DNA of 64,000 nt from Larimichthys crocea (lineage: Eukaryota; Chordata; Actinopteri; Sciaenidae): the NCBI RefSeq assembly GCF_000972845.2, contig NC_040022.1:4524680-4588679 (forward strand), read 5' to 3'. The position numbers and the translations under genes are program-made. Below, in pieces: positions 13,201-27,188 of the stretch. The notes beneath the pieces were generated by a model. It saw only the letters and a list, made by a program, of their open reading frames with translations. It had not been told where the DNA came from and did no database searches. Every line of letters begins with the position of its first letter. The first letter of the stretch is position 1.

Positions 13201-16200
13201 AGGCCGGGGGCGCTGTAGACGAGAGACCCTGAGGCAGAGCCAGAGCCTCTGGAGAAATAAAACCGAGTTTATTTTTTAAACATTTGGGATTAAAAAGTGG
13301 ATTCATCTTCATTATCCATGTAGAGCAGAGACAAGTGGACTACCTGGTAAGTGCTTAAAATATTTGTTACTTGACTCCAGCTATTGAACGCATTAAAGTT
13401 AGGGTTAGGATTGCATTAGGTAACCATAACCCTATTATGAACTAAGTCTGACTAAAACTGACTTGACAAAATATGAATTCAGACTTTCAACAAATTGCCA
13501 TCATGATGTAATAATATCACCATCCCTCTGGTCCATTTATTGCAAATAAATCAAATCAAAATCTCTTTGTTTTGGGTTCATACTTCTGTAAAGTCTGTCT
13601 AGCAATTCATGGTTATTCACACAAATTCATACAAATTCTCAATCCTGCTGTGGTATCGCAACCATTTGTGTTGATATTTTCTGCAAGGTTTGTACATGTG
13701 CGTAATTGTAAACAATGTTAAAAAAATATTATCACATCCAGGGTGGGAGAAAGTGAAATATTTTATTTAAAATTACACATTGCTCCTTCAAAGTTATTGA
13801 TAAAAAAAACAAACTTTTTTAGATCAATCAGATGTTTTTTGACACAGCTGATCACGAAATGACTAAATGTAGTTTTGTTCTGTTTTTAACCAAATTGATT
13901 ATGGGTTTTTTTTTTTTTTAAATTAACAAATCAGACAAATTATTATTATTTGAAATTAAGTGTTACATTGTGGTACAGTGCGAGATGTGTTGCATCTGTT
14001 GCATGGTGATCGCAAGGAGGCCAGTACTGATGGAAAGAGAAAAGATTTTTAGTTCTTTAATCAATGATGGGAAGGATGAGCATCAGCCAATCAGATGAAG
14101 GTCGAGATGTAAGTTGAACAGTTTTCACTGCATTTTTATGGATACGAGGTCTGAATGTGGCCTCCGAGCTTTGACAGTTTGTTTTGTGGGTGTTTACATC
14201 CACAGAGGCTGAACATCTGAACAGTGGACGATTTGTAGCCTGTTTAGTTTGAAACGGTGCTTCGGTACATTTACTGTAAATATACAGACAATGTGACTTT
14301 TTATGGCCAGGTTACCTGACCTCAACTGAGCATTTGCTCGCCACTAAAGACCAGACGTGTGCTGGTGTCAGTAGGTTGTAGAGGTCAGATAGTGACAGTG
14401 CTGGAATGTCACTACGTCCATTTTATGGTTGAGCCAAACTTGGGTATTTACATGTTGTTTGAAATGTTTACTCCACTAATACTTCATGGATAGATTTTAT
14501 ATTGTATTGTTTTAATGTTGTTGTTTTCACTCCACTAACTATAACTAGAATGACTGAGGCACCAGTAACAATAAAACTATAGTATAGTATATAAAATGAT
14601 AATGTAACAGAAGGAGCATGAAGGTTCGAGCATGCTCTCTGCAGGTCGCTGTGTGTGAGTTGTCATTGCTGTCCAACACTGTAGTGGGAGCTGTGGAGTA
14701 ATCTGCAGCAGCACCATCACACGAACACTTAGAAGAGTTCTTCAAACAAAATAAAGCAGTGTGAAACTGTGTTTTCATTTGAGGACAGTTTCTTTATTCA
14801 GTGATGAAAATCGGTGAAGATTCTAGCCAGTGTCAAACTGTGTTAAAGAGGCTTCATCTTCCTCAGGTTGTTTTCTTCAGTTTGAAAAATCATATAGCAA
14901 ATAGCATATGAGTTTGTATTTTACCATACGGATGATATTTTATTACCTTTCTGAGTTTAAATGTTTTTTTTTTTTTTATCTACATAGTGCACCTTTAAGT
15001 CAAAATGTGAACAGGGACTGGTCACTGACTTCTATAAAGCTATGGTTCATGCAAAAAAAAAACTTCAATTTTTTACTGAGATACATTGTCAAACTCTAAA
15101 TGACTGTGCCCTATTATCCATTACGTAATAAATGCCCGTGTCTTTCACAGGGTTACAGTTTGTAATTCAGGCTTCCTGTTAGATATTTGTCATCTCCAAA
15201 CAACAGCTGATATAACCCAGATGACATCACTATGGCATCATTTGGGTACAGGCTGAGTATGACTCCAAATGATGAGTAAACTGAACATCTAAGATTGGTG
15301 GAGTGTCCCTGTAAGTTTATGTCCAGTTACTCCCAGACCTGAAAGCTTTGAATTATGCTCAAAAAGGACTAAAATTGTTCATTACATGTGGATGTAACTG
15401 AATTGGAAATCTGCACATTGCCAAATAAAAAGTGTGCAACAAATCTATAAAAACAACCTATAACCATAAGGAGCATGCTAATGAGCTTGTAGAATTTCTA
15501 AACGTCTCAGTAAACTTCAATATGATGATATATGATAGGAGCTCACTACAAGATTTGATGTTGAAACAGAGTTATCTTCGTTCATTGAATTAATGATTAA
15601 ATGTCGTAAGTGGATTTTCATAAAATGCACCATGAGTTTTAGAGTGAACTGCTTCATTTACAGTCTGGATGTCAGCAACAATCTACATCCTGTGTTTGAG
15701 GTAATGTTGAGAAAATGGGGAGCTTGTACAGGCTGTAGTGCCGGCGCCAGAAAGCAGCCAGACAGTGAACTGTAGCTGCTAAATGTTAATGTGCTATTAA
15801 ACGCACTGCAAATTATACAGAAACCCTCCGCCACTGACACAGGAGAGAAAGAGAGAGGCGAGATTTACAGCTCTATGGCAGCACGTTGAACTTCATAAAA
15901 CATATTATGTTTGAAAATGAACACGGCCAGCATTTATCATCACGGCACTACAGAGGGTGCACGAGGAGGAGCAGGGAAGGCCCATTCCATCTGACCTCTC
16001 CCTGACACACACACGCACACACACGCACACACACGTAATAATTTGTCTGTGATGACCAAAATTTTATTTTAGAGACAGACCCTTTTTAAACATGTCTAAC
16101 CCTACAGGCATAGAACACGCACACTTAATCTAAGCTCCAGACACTATTTAATTTAATGTGTTTACAAAGGCACAATGGCAGCTTCACAAGTGAAAAAGCG

Positions 16201-18919
16201 TGCAGCGTTTGGTGTTGGTTGCCATAATGTGTGCAGGCCAGTAGTAGAAGACCTGCTGGGAAGCTTAATAATACATCAGATTTATTTGTTGGATACATTT
16301 TTAATACTAATAATCTGACTCCATGCATTGTCCATGGGAATGTCTAAAGATACACGATTCTAGAAGAAGGTTGCTGGTGAAGCAACTCCTCTTTGAGCCA
16401 GACTCTGTGTACTTGGTTTACTCAGACTATGTTGTTACTTTGCTGCAACCTGCTTATTGACTTTGGTTGTTTGCTGGCCAGGAGGATAAGTGCAGTCGTC
16501 TGGACAAATATGGACGTGACTTCAATAGGAATGTGGACAAAGAGAACTGCAGCCTGTTTTGCTTTGGAGACATCGACTTGCTATTGCTTCTGTTGCCCAA
16601 CATTGCAAAAAATAGACAGACATAGGCATTTCTTAACAGTGCCATCAACAATCAACATCAAAATCTTGAGAAGATAGAAAAGAAAAGATTTGGTTTAGTT
16701 TGTCTCCAACCAGCCCAACATCACAAATCAGATTTAAGGAAAGCCTTAAAACCAAAACACTAACCCTCGACTTGATGATAATCTCTTAACAAATTCCCTC
16801 TTAAGTAGCTTTAAGGTTGTTAAAATGATCTTACTCTGACAGCTTTATATATATTCTATATCAGCTAATTCGTAGAATCTTTCTTGATGTGTTCAGAAAT
16901 ATATTTGGTGCATTTGGAAACAGTTAAATCTCCACTAAACCTTTCTGTGAGTAAACTAATCAGGGCTGGTGTCAGGACATTGTTACCCTGACTGGCCTGA
17001 CTTTGTCCAAAGTAAAGAATATAACTACCAGCACCTCTAAAGCTCACTCGTTAACACATTGGATCTCATATCTCTCATATGTATGTGTATGGTCTTCATT
17101 CTAAGCTGGGCTAACCACACCCTGACTCTAGCTGTGTAGTTAACACATAAACATGAGATTGATATTGAGCTCACTCAGAAAGAAAGCTGCAAAGAGGTGG
17201 ATTTCCAAAAATGTAAAAGTGCACCTTTTTCACCATTTCCAATGTTAGGACCCAAAGAGTGACATTAATGTGGAAATGGAACAAAAGTATGTCCATGCAA
17301 AAATAATAAATTCAGGCCACATACACCTCAAGGTGTACATTGTACTATTCGACACAGAAATGTGTGGACTCTGTTATGTGTAAGTTCAGTATTTGCATGT
17401 TTGGGTGTTCAGTTTTGTTGCACCTGTTATAGGATAGTTAGACTCAGGACTCACTTTAACCCGAGCAGAGGTTTAATTGACCAGAATAACTGTGTGACAC
17501 ACTTGTGTGCGAGGGCGCAGTCTTTAAAGTGCTGCCAACACTCTTGGTGTTAAAGTCAAAACAGATTTCTCCTCGTTTTGCGTGTGAAGAAATTGTGACT
17601 ATAATGAAGGTATTGTGCACAATGTTCCATTTTTTTAAAGGAAGATTGAACCAATTTGGATGTTTGTTGATGTCATTGGGAATTGACTGTCAACTTCCAG
17701 GTTGTGCTACAGACTCAAGCACGTTTTAGTGGCATCTAGCATCTAGCTGTGGATTGCACCCTCCATTTCTATGTGGAAACTATGGTGGCCATAAAACCTA
17801 TCTTGCCAGTTTAGTTTGTTTAGTTTGTCCATTCTGGGCTACAGTAGAAACATAGTACTTCAACATGGTGGACTCTGTAGAAAAGGACCCACATCTAGAT
17901 TGAAACATTATTTTTATTAACAAAACTGTATTTTCATTTTAATTCAACATTATTGATTTGTTAACCCCCTTCAAGAATCAGTTCACTGTATTCTGAAGCG
18001 ACTCCACCCATCCAAAATAGGTCTCATATTAAAATCTACAAATTATTTTAAAGTGGACACATTTTGTTATCCACAAAAATAATATTGTTAATTTTGTATT
18101 TAGTTTATTAGGATCCCAATTATGTTGTGATATCAACTTCTCTTCCTGGACGAGGAGATCTAAAGAAGAAGATCTGTTGCTTCCATATCTTTTTGACCTG
18201 TCCTTTGTAAATAAAAAAAAATATTCCACATTTGAAAGATTAGTTTCAAACACCAAGAGGGAACATGCTGATAAAGATATTAAAGGATTTATTGGCATTG
18301 CCTGACTTGCCTTACCCTCCCCTTTCAAGTGTGAAGGAGACACTGTGGTGGCTGCAACCTGCATTGAAATGTGCTATCTAGAGCCAGTGTCTGCTTGGGC
18401 TGCTGTAGAGACATGACAGTTCAACATGATAGACACTAAGATAACAAACAATACTCATTTCAGGTGATTATACACTCATTGAAACATGAATATTAACATT
18501 AATTTTATAATCGTATTTTATCATTAATTCCCCAAATCCATGCCCCTAAATCTCACACACTCTGTCTTTAAATAATATCATCCAGTGAAGAGGGTTTCCA
18601 AAGACACCAGAGAGAAAAATGTTGGGAAGCACCTTGCTGCAAATAAAGACAATATTTATGGATCTTCTGATGCAGGAACACATGGGAAAACCACCATATA
18701 TCCATTTTCACTTTCAAATTCAAAGAACATGTGTTTCACATTGACATGTGGCTTTTTTGCAAAAGCAACCAATCTGAAAAAGCTGCAGTTAGTTTTGTGT
18801 ATTTAGCACCATTACAACAAAACATTTAACCTCCCAAACAGTGCACTGATGATAGATATTGTGTTGGGTTAAGTGGTGGGTTTCCTTGGTTGCCGTGCCG
18901 TTGCGCAGTTGAGGCTGGT

Positions 18920-18990
18920 GTGATTCAGGCGGTTTCAGGTTCCTGTGATCTTAATCATCCAGCCCAACAACTTGAAACTACCTACATCAC
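18920..18990 (-). ncRNA. mir196: mir-196 microRNA precursor hairpin
   Basis: The mature 22-mer lies at 18984-18963 on the minus strand. It begins UAGGUAGUUUC (the miR-196 seed) and ends GUUGUUGGG. It has A at nucleotide 13 where miR-196a has U, the variant I recall for fish miR-196b. The two arms pair: GTGAT..AGG..GTTTCA on the 5' arm against TGAAAC.GCCT...TCAC on the 3' arm, with a loop of roughly 15 bases, giving a hairpin of about 71 nt. MiR-196 genes sit upstream of group-9 Hox genes in vertebrate HoxA, B and C clusters, and its known role is repression of Hox mRNAs such as Hoxb8. Same strand as hoxb9a and hoxb13a, about 13.8 kb upstream of hoxb9a. Confidence 0.95.
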
Positions 18991-21900
18991 ACAGCTCCTG
19001 TATGAATCTGGTGACTCCAGTCATGGCAGCAGGAGTTATGGAAACTGCAGGAGGAAACACTCCAGCTGGTTCTAGGATTTCACACAGGGTTAACAGAACA
19101 CAGCATAACACTCAAACATAATAGAAAAGACAGTTTCAACTCTCTACAGGTCTTCAGAATACATTGTTTGTCACTGATGATCCATTTGAGCAATTTTGAT
19201 TGGGCACCACCATTGTGAGAGCCTAGTATCCCAAGGAATTGCATGCCTATTGGACAATCACGTCTAGATTCACATCCAGTACTAACGATCATTGCCAACG
19301 CAGGATGTTAAGTAGACTGGAGTTTGCCTTCCATCATAGGCTTTAAATTTATTTTCTCCTTTTAATTAACATAATAACTATCTTTGTTTTGGTTGCCAAA
19401 CATGGACTATACCTTAACAACCCCTCATTTTACGTTGTATCACCTTATATTACCATGGACCAAAAAAACTTTGGCATTGGACATGTTCAAGAGTTTTGCA
19501 GAATCGTCCAACGTTCTTGACTGGCGATAACATCATAATGAGTTTAAGTTCCTTCTAAAACCATTTCAAATGACCCTCATATGTTTTTTTTAAGTTTAAT
19601 TTTAAATAAAACACTACTTGGTTACAGCACTAGTTTTTACATTTACTAAAATATGATTAGTGGCTTTTTCCTTTCTTTTGTCTATTCACTAAATATGGAG
19701 GCTTCTGGAGTATTTTTTGGCCTGACGCAGTAACCCCTTGGGCTCTTGTCATCATGAGGTTGCCCAGCATCCCGCAGAGGCTCCATGAAGTTACCGATCC
19801 TTGCCAAGATTACATTTGAGACATAACTATGTATAAAACCTTGAGTTTTTTTTACACTTCACTATTTTCAGATTAAAACAGACATGGTATAACACATTAA
19901 TCATCGAGCTTTAGAGGTGCTGATAGACTGATTTTGTTACAATTCGACAAAGCCAGGCTAAATGTTTCTTCATACTAAGCTAAGCTACCTAGGTTCTGGG
20001 GGAAGCTTCATATATACCACAGATTCTCACCAAGAAGGTCAATTAGCGTATTTTCCAAAAGGTCAAACTATTGATGTTGAACTTTAAATGTAGGTGGAGT
20101 AAGTTAAAAGAAACTAATGTTGACAGTTATTAGGTAACAGGACACGTAAAGTAATCTCCTATGTTAAAGTCACATGCTTTGTGAACCAATCTAAAGTGGT
20201 GCCATATGAACAACATGTTACTTTTACCATTGCTTTGCAGAGAAAGCAGTCAGTATTCACATGAAGATGTCACATTTCAGGAAAAAGTGTGTGAAGAAAT
20301 GATTAATGGTTCTTGTGAGGACAGACACAATGATTCATTTTAAACCGATTAATTGCGTTAAGCATGACGGTGTAATACAAAACATCCATTTGCAGATTTG
20401 TTATCTTGAGACAGATGTTTGCAGCCTGTATGTTCAGCTTGATGAACGTGTCTCTTGCCCAGTTGGACTTCTTTTTTAGCCATGTAGATCTAACATGGCA
20501 GCAATGAGCACAGTGTTATTAGAAGTGATCTAACTGTTGGCCGTACCAATGAAAATAAGATCCAGATAATAAACCAGAGCTTGGCTTTACCATCTGTAAG
20601 GATGAGGAGTCATCGGGCTGCAGAACACAAGAACAGGGGAAGAAAATTAAGTAATTTAGCTGTTTTTTATTGATTCTATTTTACAGAAGACATTAGCACA
20701 AACTCTGACTTAGACTGCTTCATCAGTTTCACTCTTACCCTTCCCAAAACATTCCAAGGCTAGCCCCACAAAGTCACCTAAAGAACGCAGACTAAGTTTA
20801 ATTAATGCAAATAGTCATCTGAAAGACTGACAAATGCAAATCCATGCTAAGTGAATTACATTTTAATCGTATTGTACGCAAGTACAATAACTCTGTGATA
20901 GTTGCAAGACTGGAAGTATTGCCGTCCTCTGGTTATAATCAAATGATTAGAGTGCATGTGACTGAATCCAGCAGCGGGAGGTCAGACTGCTGCAGTAAAT
21001 CATATCTAACAAGTAAAATCCCTTCAGCACCAGGTTCCTGCTTGGCTTAATGAATATCCAACTGCGTGACCCCGATGCGAAAAGAAGTTTGGAAAACCTC
21101 TCGAGCTGTTCCTGTTGCTTCACGAGAAGCAAGGTGATGATACACGATGAAATCGAGAAGAATTTAATTTAGGGATCATTTCGGGGGATGCTTTCGTAGA
21201 CGAGGATCCCTGTGAAAAAAGAGAAAGAAGAAAAGAAGAGTCATATCTGTTTAGTCTCAGCCATGTGTGTCCGAGAGACAAAGCCGACCATCAAAAGGGA
21301 ATGCAGACAGGAAGGACGACAAAGAAGGCAGACTTTCCAGGAGGCGCAAACCATCCTTTGGAGTGTCTTTTGTTGACCACCAATAGGCAATAAGGGGCAA
21401 TAAGGCAGCCATAAAACCACACTATGCAGTAATATACACCACTAGTACAACTGCCTCCTCCACTTCCTCCAACCACCAATAAATGAGTTGGTCAATTACC
21501 CCCGTGGTAAAAAATAAAGGTGGGAGAAAGAGACAGATGGGAGAAGGAAAGAGTCATGCAGACGGACAGGGAGGCAGACAGGACAGCGATGAGGCTGGAG
21601 ACAGTGTGGCGCTGCAGAAATGTTGTCTCAACATGGCGCCTGTAGACCTGCTGCCCGGGAACTGAGGCTGTCCTCCCTCCTTCCTTTATTACTATTCTCT
21701 CTATCTTTGTGCTCTCCTTCCATTTCCTCTCCTTGTTTGTTTCCTTCTGTTCTCTCCCGCCTGCCGCACTCTGCTCTCTTTATTTGCTCTTATTCTCTCT
21801 CAGCTGAGTTACAGTCAGCGTTGCTTTCCTTTTTACTCTTTTCTTTTCCTCCTCTCCTCTTCTTTCCTAACAAACGGACAGCAGCTGGCTATTGCAGCAG

Positions 21901-24730
21901 CAGAGGAAGTTCAGCCATGTGTTCCTGATCAAAGCTCCACAAAGAAGCCCCGTGGGTCGCTTCTCATGCAACAGAACTACTCAGAGTGTTGCATTTAGCC
22001 TGCGATGGAACAGGGTGATGGTGAGGGTGAGGAATCAGGATCTGTTGCTGACTAACATGATGATATGCCCAACCGCAGTATGATTTTATAACCTTACCCC
22101 ATCATATGCACATGTAGTACCACCCAACATCTTATTTCAGCTCGGTGAGATGATTCAATATGTCCTGTAAGATGATATGTTAGAGCTGACTCCACTCTTC
22201 AGGCACCGTCTTGAACATCTAACCTGCAGGAAACAGAAAATGAGTTTATGTTGCATCTATAAAAAGAAATTCAGACACAACAGGGACCATTTACTGCAGC
22301 TCTATCAGTGCATCTACTATTTGATGTCCACAGAAAGGTATATGATGCCTCAGGCAGGACTCAAATGCAGACCTTGTGGATGCAACCAAGCATTTTTTGA
22401 CATTATAAATAACACTCTTACCAGTGATACTGCTACTGCTGCCATTAGTGCTAATGCTATGAACAATACAGTCTCTTAAAGAATACAAAAGGAACATGAA
22501 AATAAAATAAAACTGTGTGCTAGGTATAAAATACTGGATGTATATACTGTATAAATATACAGTGCTCTGTTTGATCTAATCATACAATAATTAAAAGACA
22601 AAAGTAAAAATCTTGGCCTTTTATCTCTGTCTCTTTGTCTAAAGGAAATGCCCTGGACCATCTGTACCTCCTGCATTTTCAGCTCAAGCGAACAGGAAGT
22701 GGAACTCGTTAAATTCAGAAATAGAAGTTCGAAAGCTCTCAAAGGAAATATTACATCAGTACAACCTCAAACATGTTTCCCACAGACTGGAGTGAGCTGG
22801 AAGATCAGCTGTAACAGCAGAACTACAAATCGGCCCCATTTTGATGTCTTGGACTCATGTGACAATATGTACTGCATTCACTAATTCATATTTGTTGTGT
22901 TTTTATTAACTCCTTTAACAGACAAGGTCACCAAAGCCAGTAACTAACTCTTCTGCATATTCCATGTCTTGTTTACGGTGATATAAATTAAAATAAATAT
23001 TAAAAATAAATCTGTGAGTATGACATGAAACTATGATCTGATGAAACATAAACCTTTTGTCACAGTAGACCGTCGCTGACATGCAGCCTGCTTTATTTCA
23101 AGTAAAAGTACATCTGATTTGAGACATGCAGCCTGCTTTATTTCAAGTAAAAGTACATCTGATTTGAATTTAAGGTGACAAACATAGAGAAGCTACTTGA
23201 TTATTTATAATAATGTCAGTGTGCTTGTAATAAGAAACATGTATCAGTGCTTTTAAAACATTATTGTCATGCAGCCTGTATTTTATTTTGAAAAAATAAT
23301 TCACTATCACAAATTAATAAATTAGCATAATTTATGAAACTTTTACTGTTTGTACCAGACTTCTGTGGTAGAAGGAGTTTATACTTTATTAAAAAATAAT
23401 AATAATTAAAAAAAATTTTTAGCAGCTTTACAGAGTTCACACAAAAAAAGGAATAACATAATCATAATAAGTTTCTTATTTATTTTCAAGAATTACAAAT
23501 ATGCTGATTTTAGACTTTCAGATGCAGAGAGATTATTTCCTCTGTAGCTTCTGTGAATTTGGGGTAGTTTTAGATTCTATAATTAAAATGTGCATGTGGT
23601 TGATATTTTAGAAGCTGATTTCAGTATTTAAGTCATTCTATTTCATTTCGACTGCTTCCAAACCATATTAAATAACAAATATTAACTATAATAACTTGTA
23701 TCGATAAATAACAAATAGAGTTGGTCTGTCCAAAGTAACATTTGCCATTTGTAAAAAGCTAGTTTTCACGTGTTTATGGGTATGATACTTTTAACTTAAG
23801 AAATCCATTTTGTGATTATATCAATTATCAGTATGTTGAAGGGCTTGTTAATGATAAGTTTATAATTGATTAAAATGTAATTATAATTCTCAAATGAACC
23901 CTAGTCCTCATACAGTCTAAAAGAGGTATTGTCTTTGTCTTTGTAGACAAGACGTCCCACTAAAATTTAAAAACACCAGCGAGGGGAAAAAAAAGTGGGA
24001 GTGTTGGTGGCTTTAAATGTGTCAGGGCTCATTTTTTAGCAGTAATCAGTTCCATTCAAAGCTTCATAAATTCCACAGAGTGTCCCACTTTTGCTAAAGC
24101 CACACTAAAGACTTCACAATTTCTACTTCAGAAGCCCATGTTGATAAATAACATTCACAGAAGCTGAAAAGTCAGCTGAATGCATACAATATGAAAATCC
24201 AAAACAAATCAAGTGTTGGGAGGTGCAATAAAATCCTGCTACAGTCCTTGTTCCTTCACACCCTTCAGATGAATAATAAATAAAGTGATCACTGCAAATC
24301 AGCAGCCATCAGCTGTAAACAGTCTGTGGTCATTTACTCAACGACCTCCTGTCATTATGTAGAGAAAAAAGACACACACTCACCTTGAGATGAAGACAGA
24401 CTGAGTCCAAGATCAAATTCATATTAAACTGGATAAAGTATTAAAAAAAACTTCAGATTTATATTTAGAAAGAATGTGGACAGAGGCGAGAGAAGACAAG
24501 ACAACACACTGTCCCACCCACCGACATATCCAGCTTATACTCTCCTCTGAGGCCGTCTCCTCCTCCTCGAAGGCTGCGTTTGCTCGGAGCTGAATCCTCG
24601 ATGCAGGGCGGTAACAGGCCGACACTCCTCAGTCCAATCCAAGAGTCCAAATTAGATGTTTGATGTTTTTTTTTTTTTTTATCTTAATATACCAACCCAC
24701 CAGAGACAAATCAAAATGACCACCTTCATA
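18991..24730. other. Intergenic DNA between mir-196 and the hoxb10a relic
   Basis: No supported gene. The sequence is AT-rich and includes a tandem 45-base duplication (23078-23167). The segment 21660-21870 is strongly pyrimidine-rich. Many short ORFs, none with a recognisable motif. Confidence 0.55.
23078..23167. repeat. Tandem duplication, 45 bases x 2
   Basis: Two adjacent, essentially identical copies of a unit starting GACATGCAGCCTGC and ending with TCTGATTT plus two bases. The near-identity suggests a recent event. Confidence 0.9.
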
Positions 24731-24933
24731 TCAGGTCAGGTCGACGCTCCTGCTGATCTCCAGGCGGCGCTGTAGGTTCAAGTACACGCTGAAGAGCAGC
24801 CAAGCTCCATCTCCGGGCGCTGCTGCCCTGTGCGGGAATAGCACTGCCGTCTTCCTCTTAGCCCGGGCCGACAACAAGGCGCCGACGACCGGGGAATCCG
24901 CCGCCGGAACCAGACACAGCTGACCGGGATCAC
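24731..24933 (-). pseudogene. hoxb10a: Decayed hoxb10a homeobox exon (exon 2 relic)
   Basis: A pyrimidine-rich acceptor (TTCTTCCATCTTCTCCAG, AG at 24935-24934) leads into a 66-codon frame ending in TGA at 24733-24731. Near its middle, ALLSARAKRK aligns with the Hox10 N-arm NWLTAKSGRK. Near its end, LLFSVYLNLQRRLEISRSV aligns with Hox10 FLFNMYLTRERRLEISRSV, followed by DLT for HLT: 15 of 22 residues identical. LEISRSV is typical of group 10; group 9 has YEVAR and group 13 has KISA. Between the two blocks (Hox10 KRCPYTK...LEKE) the match is lost, though GGAG..GGAG can be aligned at DNA level with small indels that net to one extra codon. The stop comes just before helix 3, so WFQNRR is absent and DNA binding would be lost. 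Its place between mir-196 and hoxb13a, and its strand, are those of hoxb10a. An alternative is chance similarity, which I think unlikely. Confidence 0.8.
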
Positions 24934-25200
24934 CTGGAGAAGATGGAAGAAAGACAGATAACCGTCACATCTTCGTCACGTCAACAGACTACTAACACTG
25001 AAAATAGAGTTTTATTTTAAAAGAGGAAAAACAATGCAGCCTGGTGATTAGAACAGAAACTGTCCTGTGCATCGTGGATCAAATCAAATCCTGGAATTAT
25101 TATTATATATGCAGCATGTTTATTTTGAATATATTGATATTTCATATTTTAGGTGAAGGTGAACATTGTGACGACATTAAAATTAACCTCGACTTTTCAA

Positions 25201-25201
<1 letters not shown>

Positions 25202-25259
<58 letters not shown>
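25202..25259. repeat. (CA)n microsatellite
   Basis: Uninterrupted CA run of about 58 bases. Confidence 0.95.
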
Positions 25260-25261
<2 letters not shown>

Positions 25262-25407
25262 CGGTAAGAAAGAAATACATAATAAGGCCAAATTCTAATG
25301 CTGGAACTACTTTTACCGCTGTCTTATAATACTACTAAAATTATAATAATATCAACTACAGTAAGAATAGTGTTGTGATTATCAAACAGAAGATGAAACA
25401 ATGTAGA

Positions 25408-25410
<3 letters not shown>

Positions 25411-25490
<80 letters not shown>
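25411..25490. repeat. (TG)n microsatellite
   Basis: Uninterrupted TG run of about 80 bases, in opposite orientation to the CA run 150 bases away, so the two form a potential inverted repeat. Confidence 0.95.
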
Positions 25491-25491
<1 letters not shown>

Positions 25492-26892
25492 CATCATTGG
25501 ATATTGGTATGCTGCGTAACATTTTTTTTTTTTGTGATTTCTTTCTTCAGTTAATTTCACTTGAGCACTGAACGCGTCAAAAGCATGAATGAACACACAC
25601 ACACACACACACTTGGAGTGCAGCAGCGAGCACGAGTGATGGTGGAGGATTGTTCACTAAAACACTTTAGCAAAAGACATAAAATGAAAAAAAAGTAAGG
25701 AACAAAATAGGGAGACAATTTTCGTGTTTGTTTTGTTTTTACTTTAGTAAAATACAGGTTAAATATATAAATTAGCAAATGTTATAGTTATTATAGAACT
25801 ATGTAACATTAAATATACATTTTATAAATAAATATAAATAAATTGTTATTATTACTACTACTATCTATTTCCACATGTGTAGCTTCAGCACATCTGAACG
25901 TCAGACTGCTGTCCATCCAGATGTGTCGGTGGAGTATTAGAATTTTTTACATTTCAATAAATAGACAGTAGAATTGTCACAAATGCACATAAAACGTCTA
26001 GAATAATTAAAACATAATTAGCTGATAAAATAATGTACTAATAATTAAAAACACTGAGCTAATGAATACACTGTGGCCGTGCAGAGAGGCCGACCTGACA
26101 GAAGTAAGAGAGCGTCGTCTTTCGTAAAATGATGTCATGTCTTCAGAAATCATCTCCTGTTTGAATACGTGACGTCGTGACGAATCAAATCGGGTTATTT
26201 CGGTCACGTCAGATATTTTCACTGTGCACCTTTAGTGTCTTGGCAGAGTGTGAGTGTGTGACTGCTCGTTTTTCATTTCCGTTCATGTTCCGCAGAAACT
26301 CTCCTGCAGAGCAGAGCAGCCTCACAGCTGATATTAAACCTCAGTTTGCTTTCTCCTTTTAAACCTGCAGGTTAATAACCACAATTTACGATGACGTCCC
26401 TCCGAAACCCGCCGAGCAGATCCGATTTTAACACTTCATCTCTGCTTTAAGTCTCACATCACAGACCCGAGCTTCAAGAACGCAAAAATAACTGTACAGC
26501 ACGCACGTCGTTTATTATACTCCACTTGAATCCCAGTTTACTGAGCCTCATTCAGCCTGGACACATCAAACTATTCTTAATAATTCAGTGTATATTATTG
26601 GGATGTAAAAGGAGGGAAAAGTGAGATTTTCTACATCAAAAAATAAATAAAATCAAAACTATTATATTCTCTTTGTCCTTTAGCCTTGTCTCCCTCTTTT
26701 ACCCGAAACACACCCTGAAAACTGTGTTCAGTTTGTTCCTTTTAAAAATATATATAAAATATATATGTATATAAATGGGTCACAACTATTTTTTTTTATT
26801 ATTTAAATGTTTTAAAGCTAAAATAAAAAAACACACACACATCACGTTAGATTAACTTTATTGATCCCTCAGTGTTTTTTTATGATGTGTTA

Positions 26893-27130
26893 TACACACA
26901 CACTCACACACACACACACAACACAACATATATTATAGTATATATATAATATATAGAATATATATATAGATATATATATACTATATATATATATACACAT
27001 ATATACCTATATATTAATATATATTTTACACATATATATATGTGTATATATATAAACATATATATATTATATTATATATATATAATATATATATTATATA
27101 TATATATATTATATATATATATTACACACC

Positions 27131-27187
<57 letters not shown>

Positions 27188-27188
27188 T

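Larger units (their letters stand above)
9448..18919. other. Intergenic DNA between hoxb9a and mir-196; no gene seen
   Basis: AT-rich and non-coding as far as I can see. It begins with a short TA then CA run (about 9448-9474) and carries the repeats at 10023-10071 and 10217-10273 and a short CA run (about 16001-16034). ORFs here are short and without family motifs. Confidence 0.6.
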
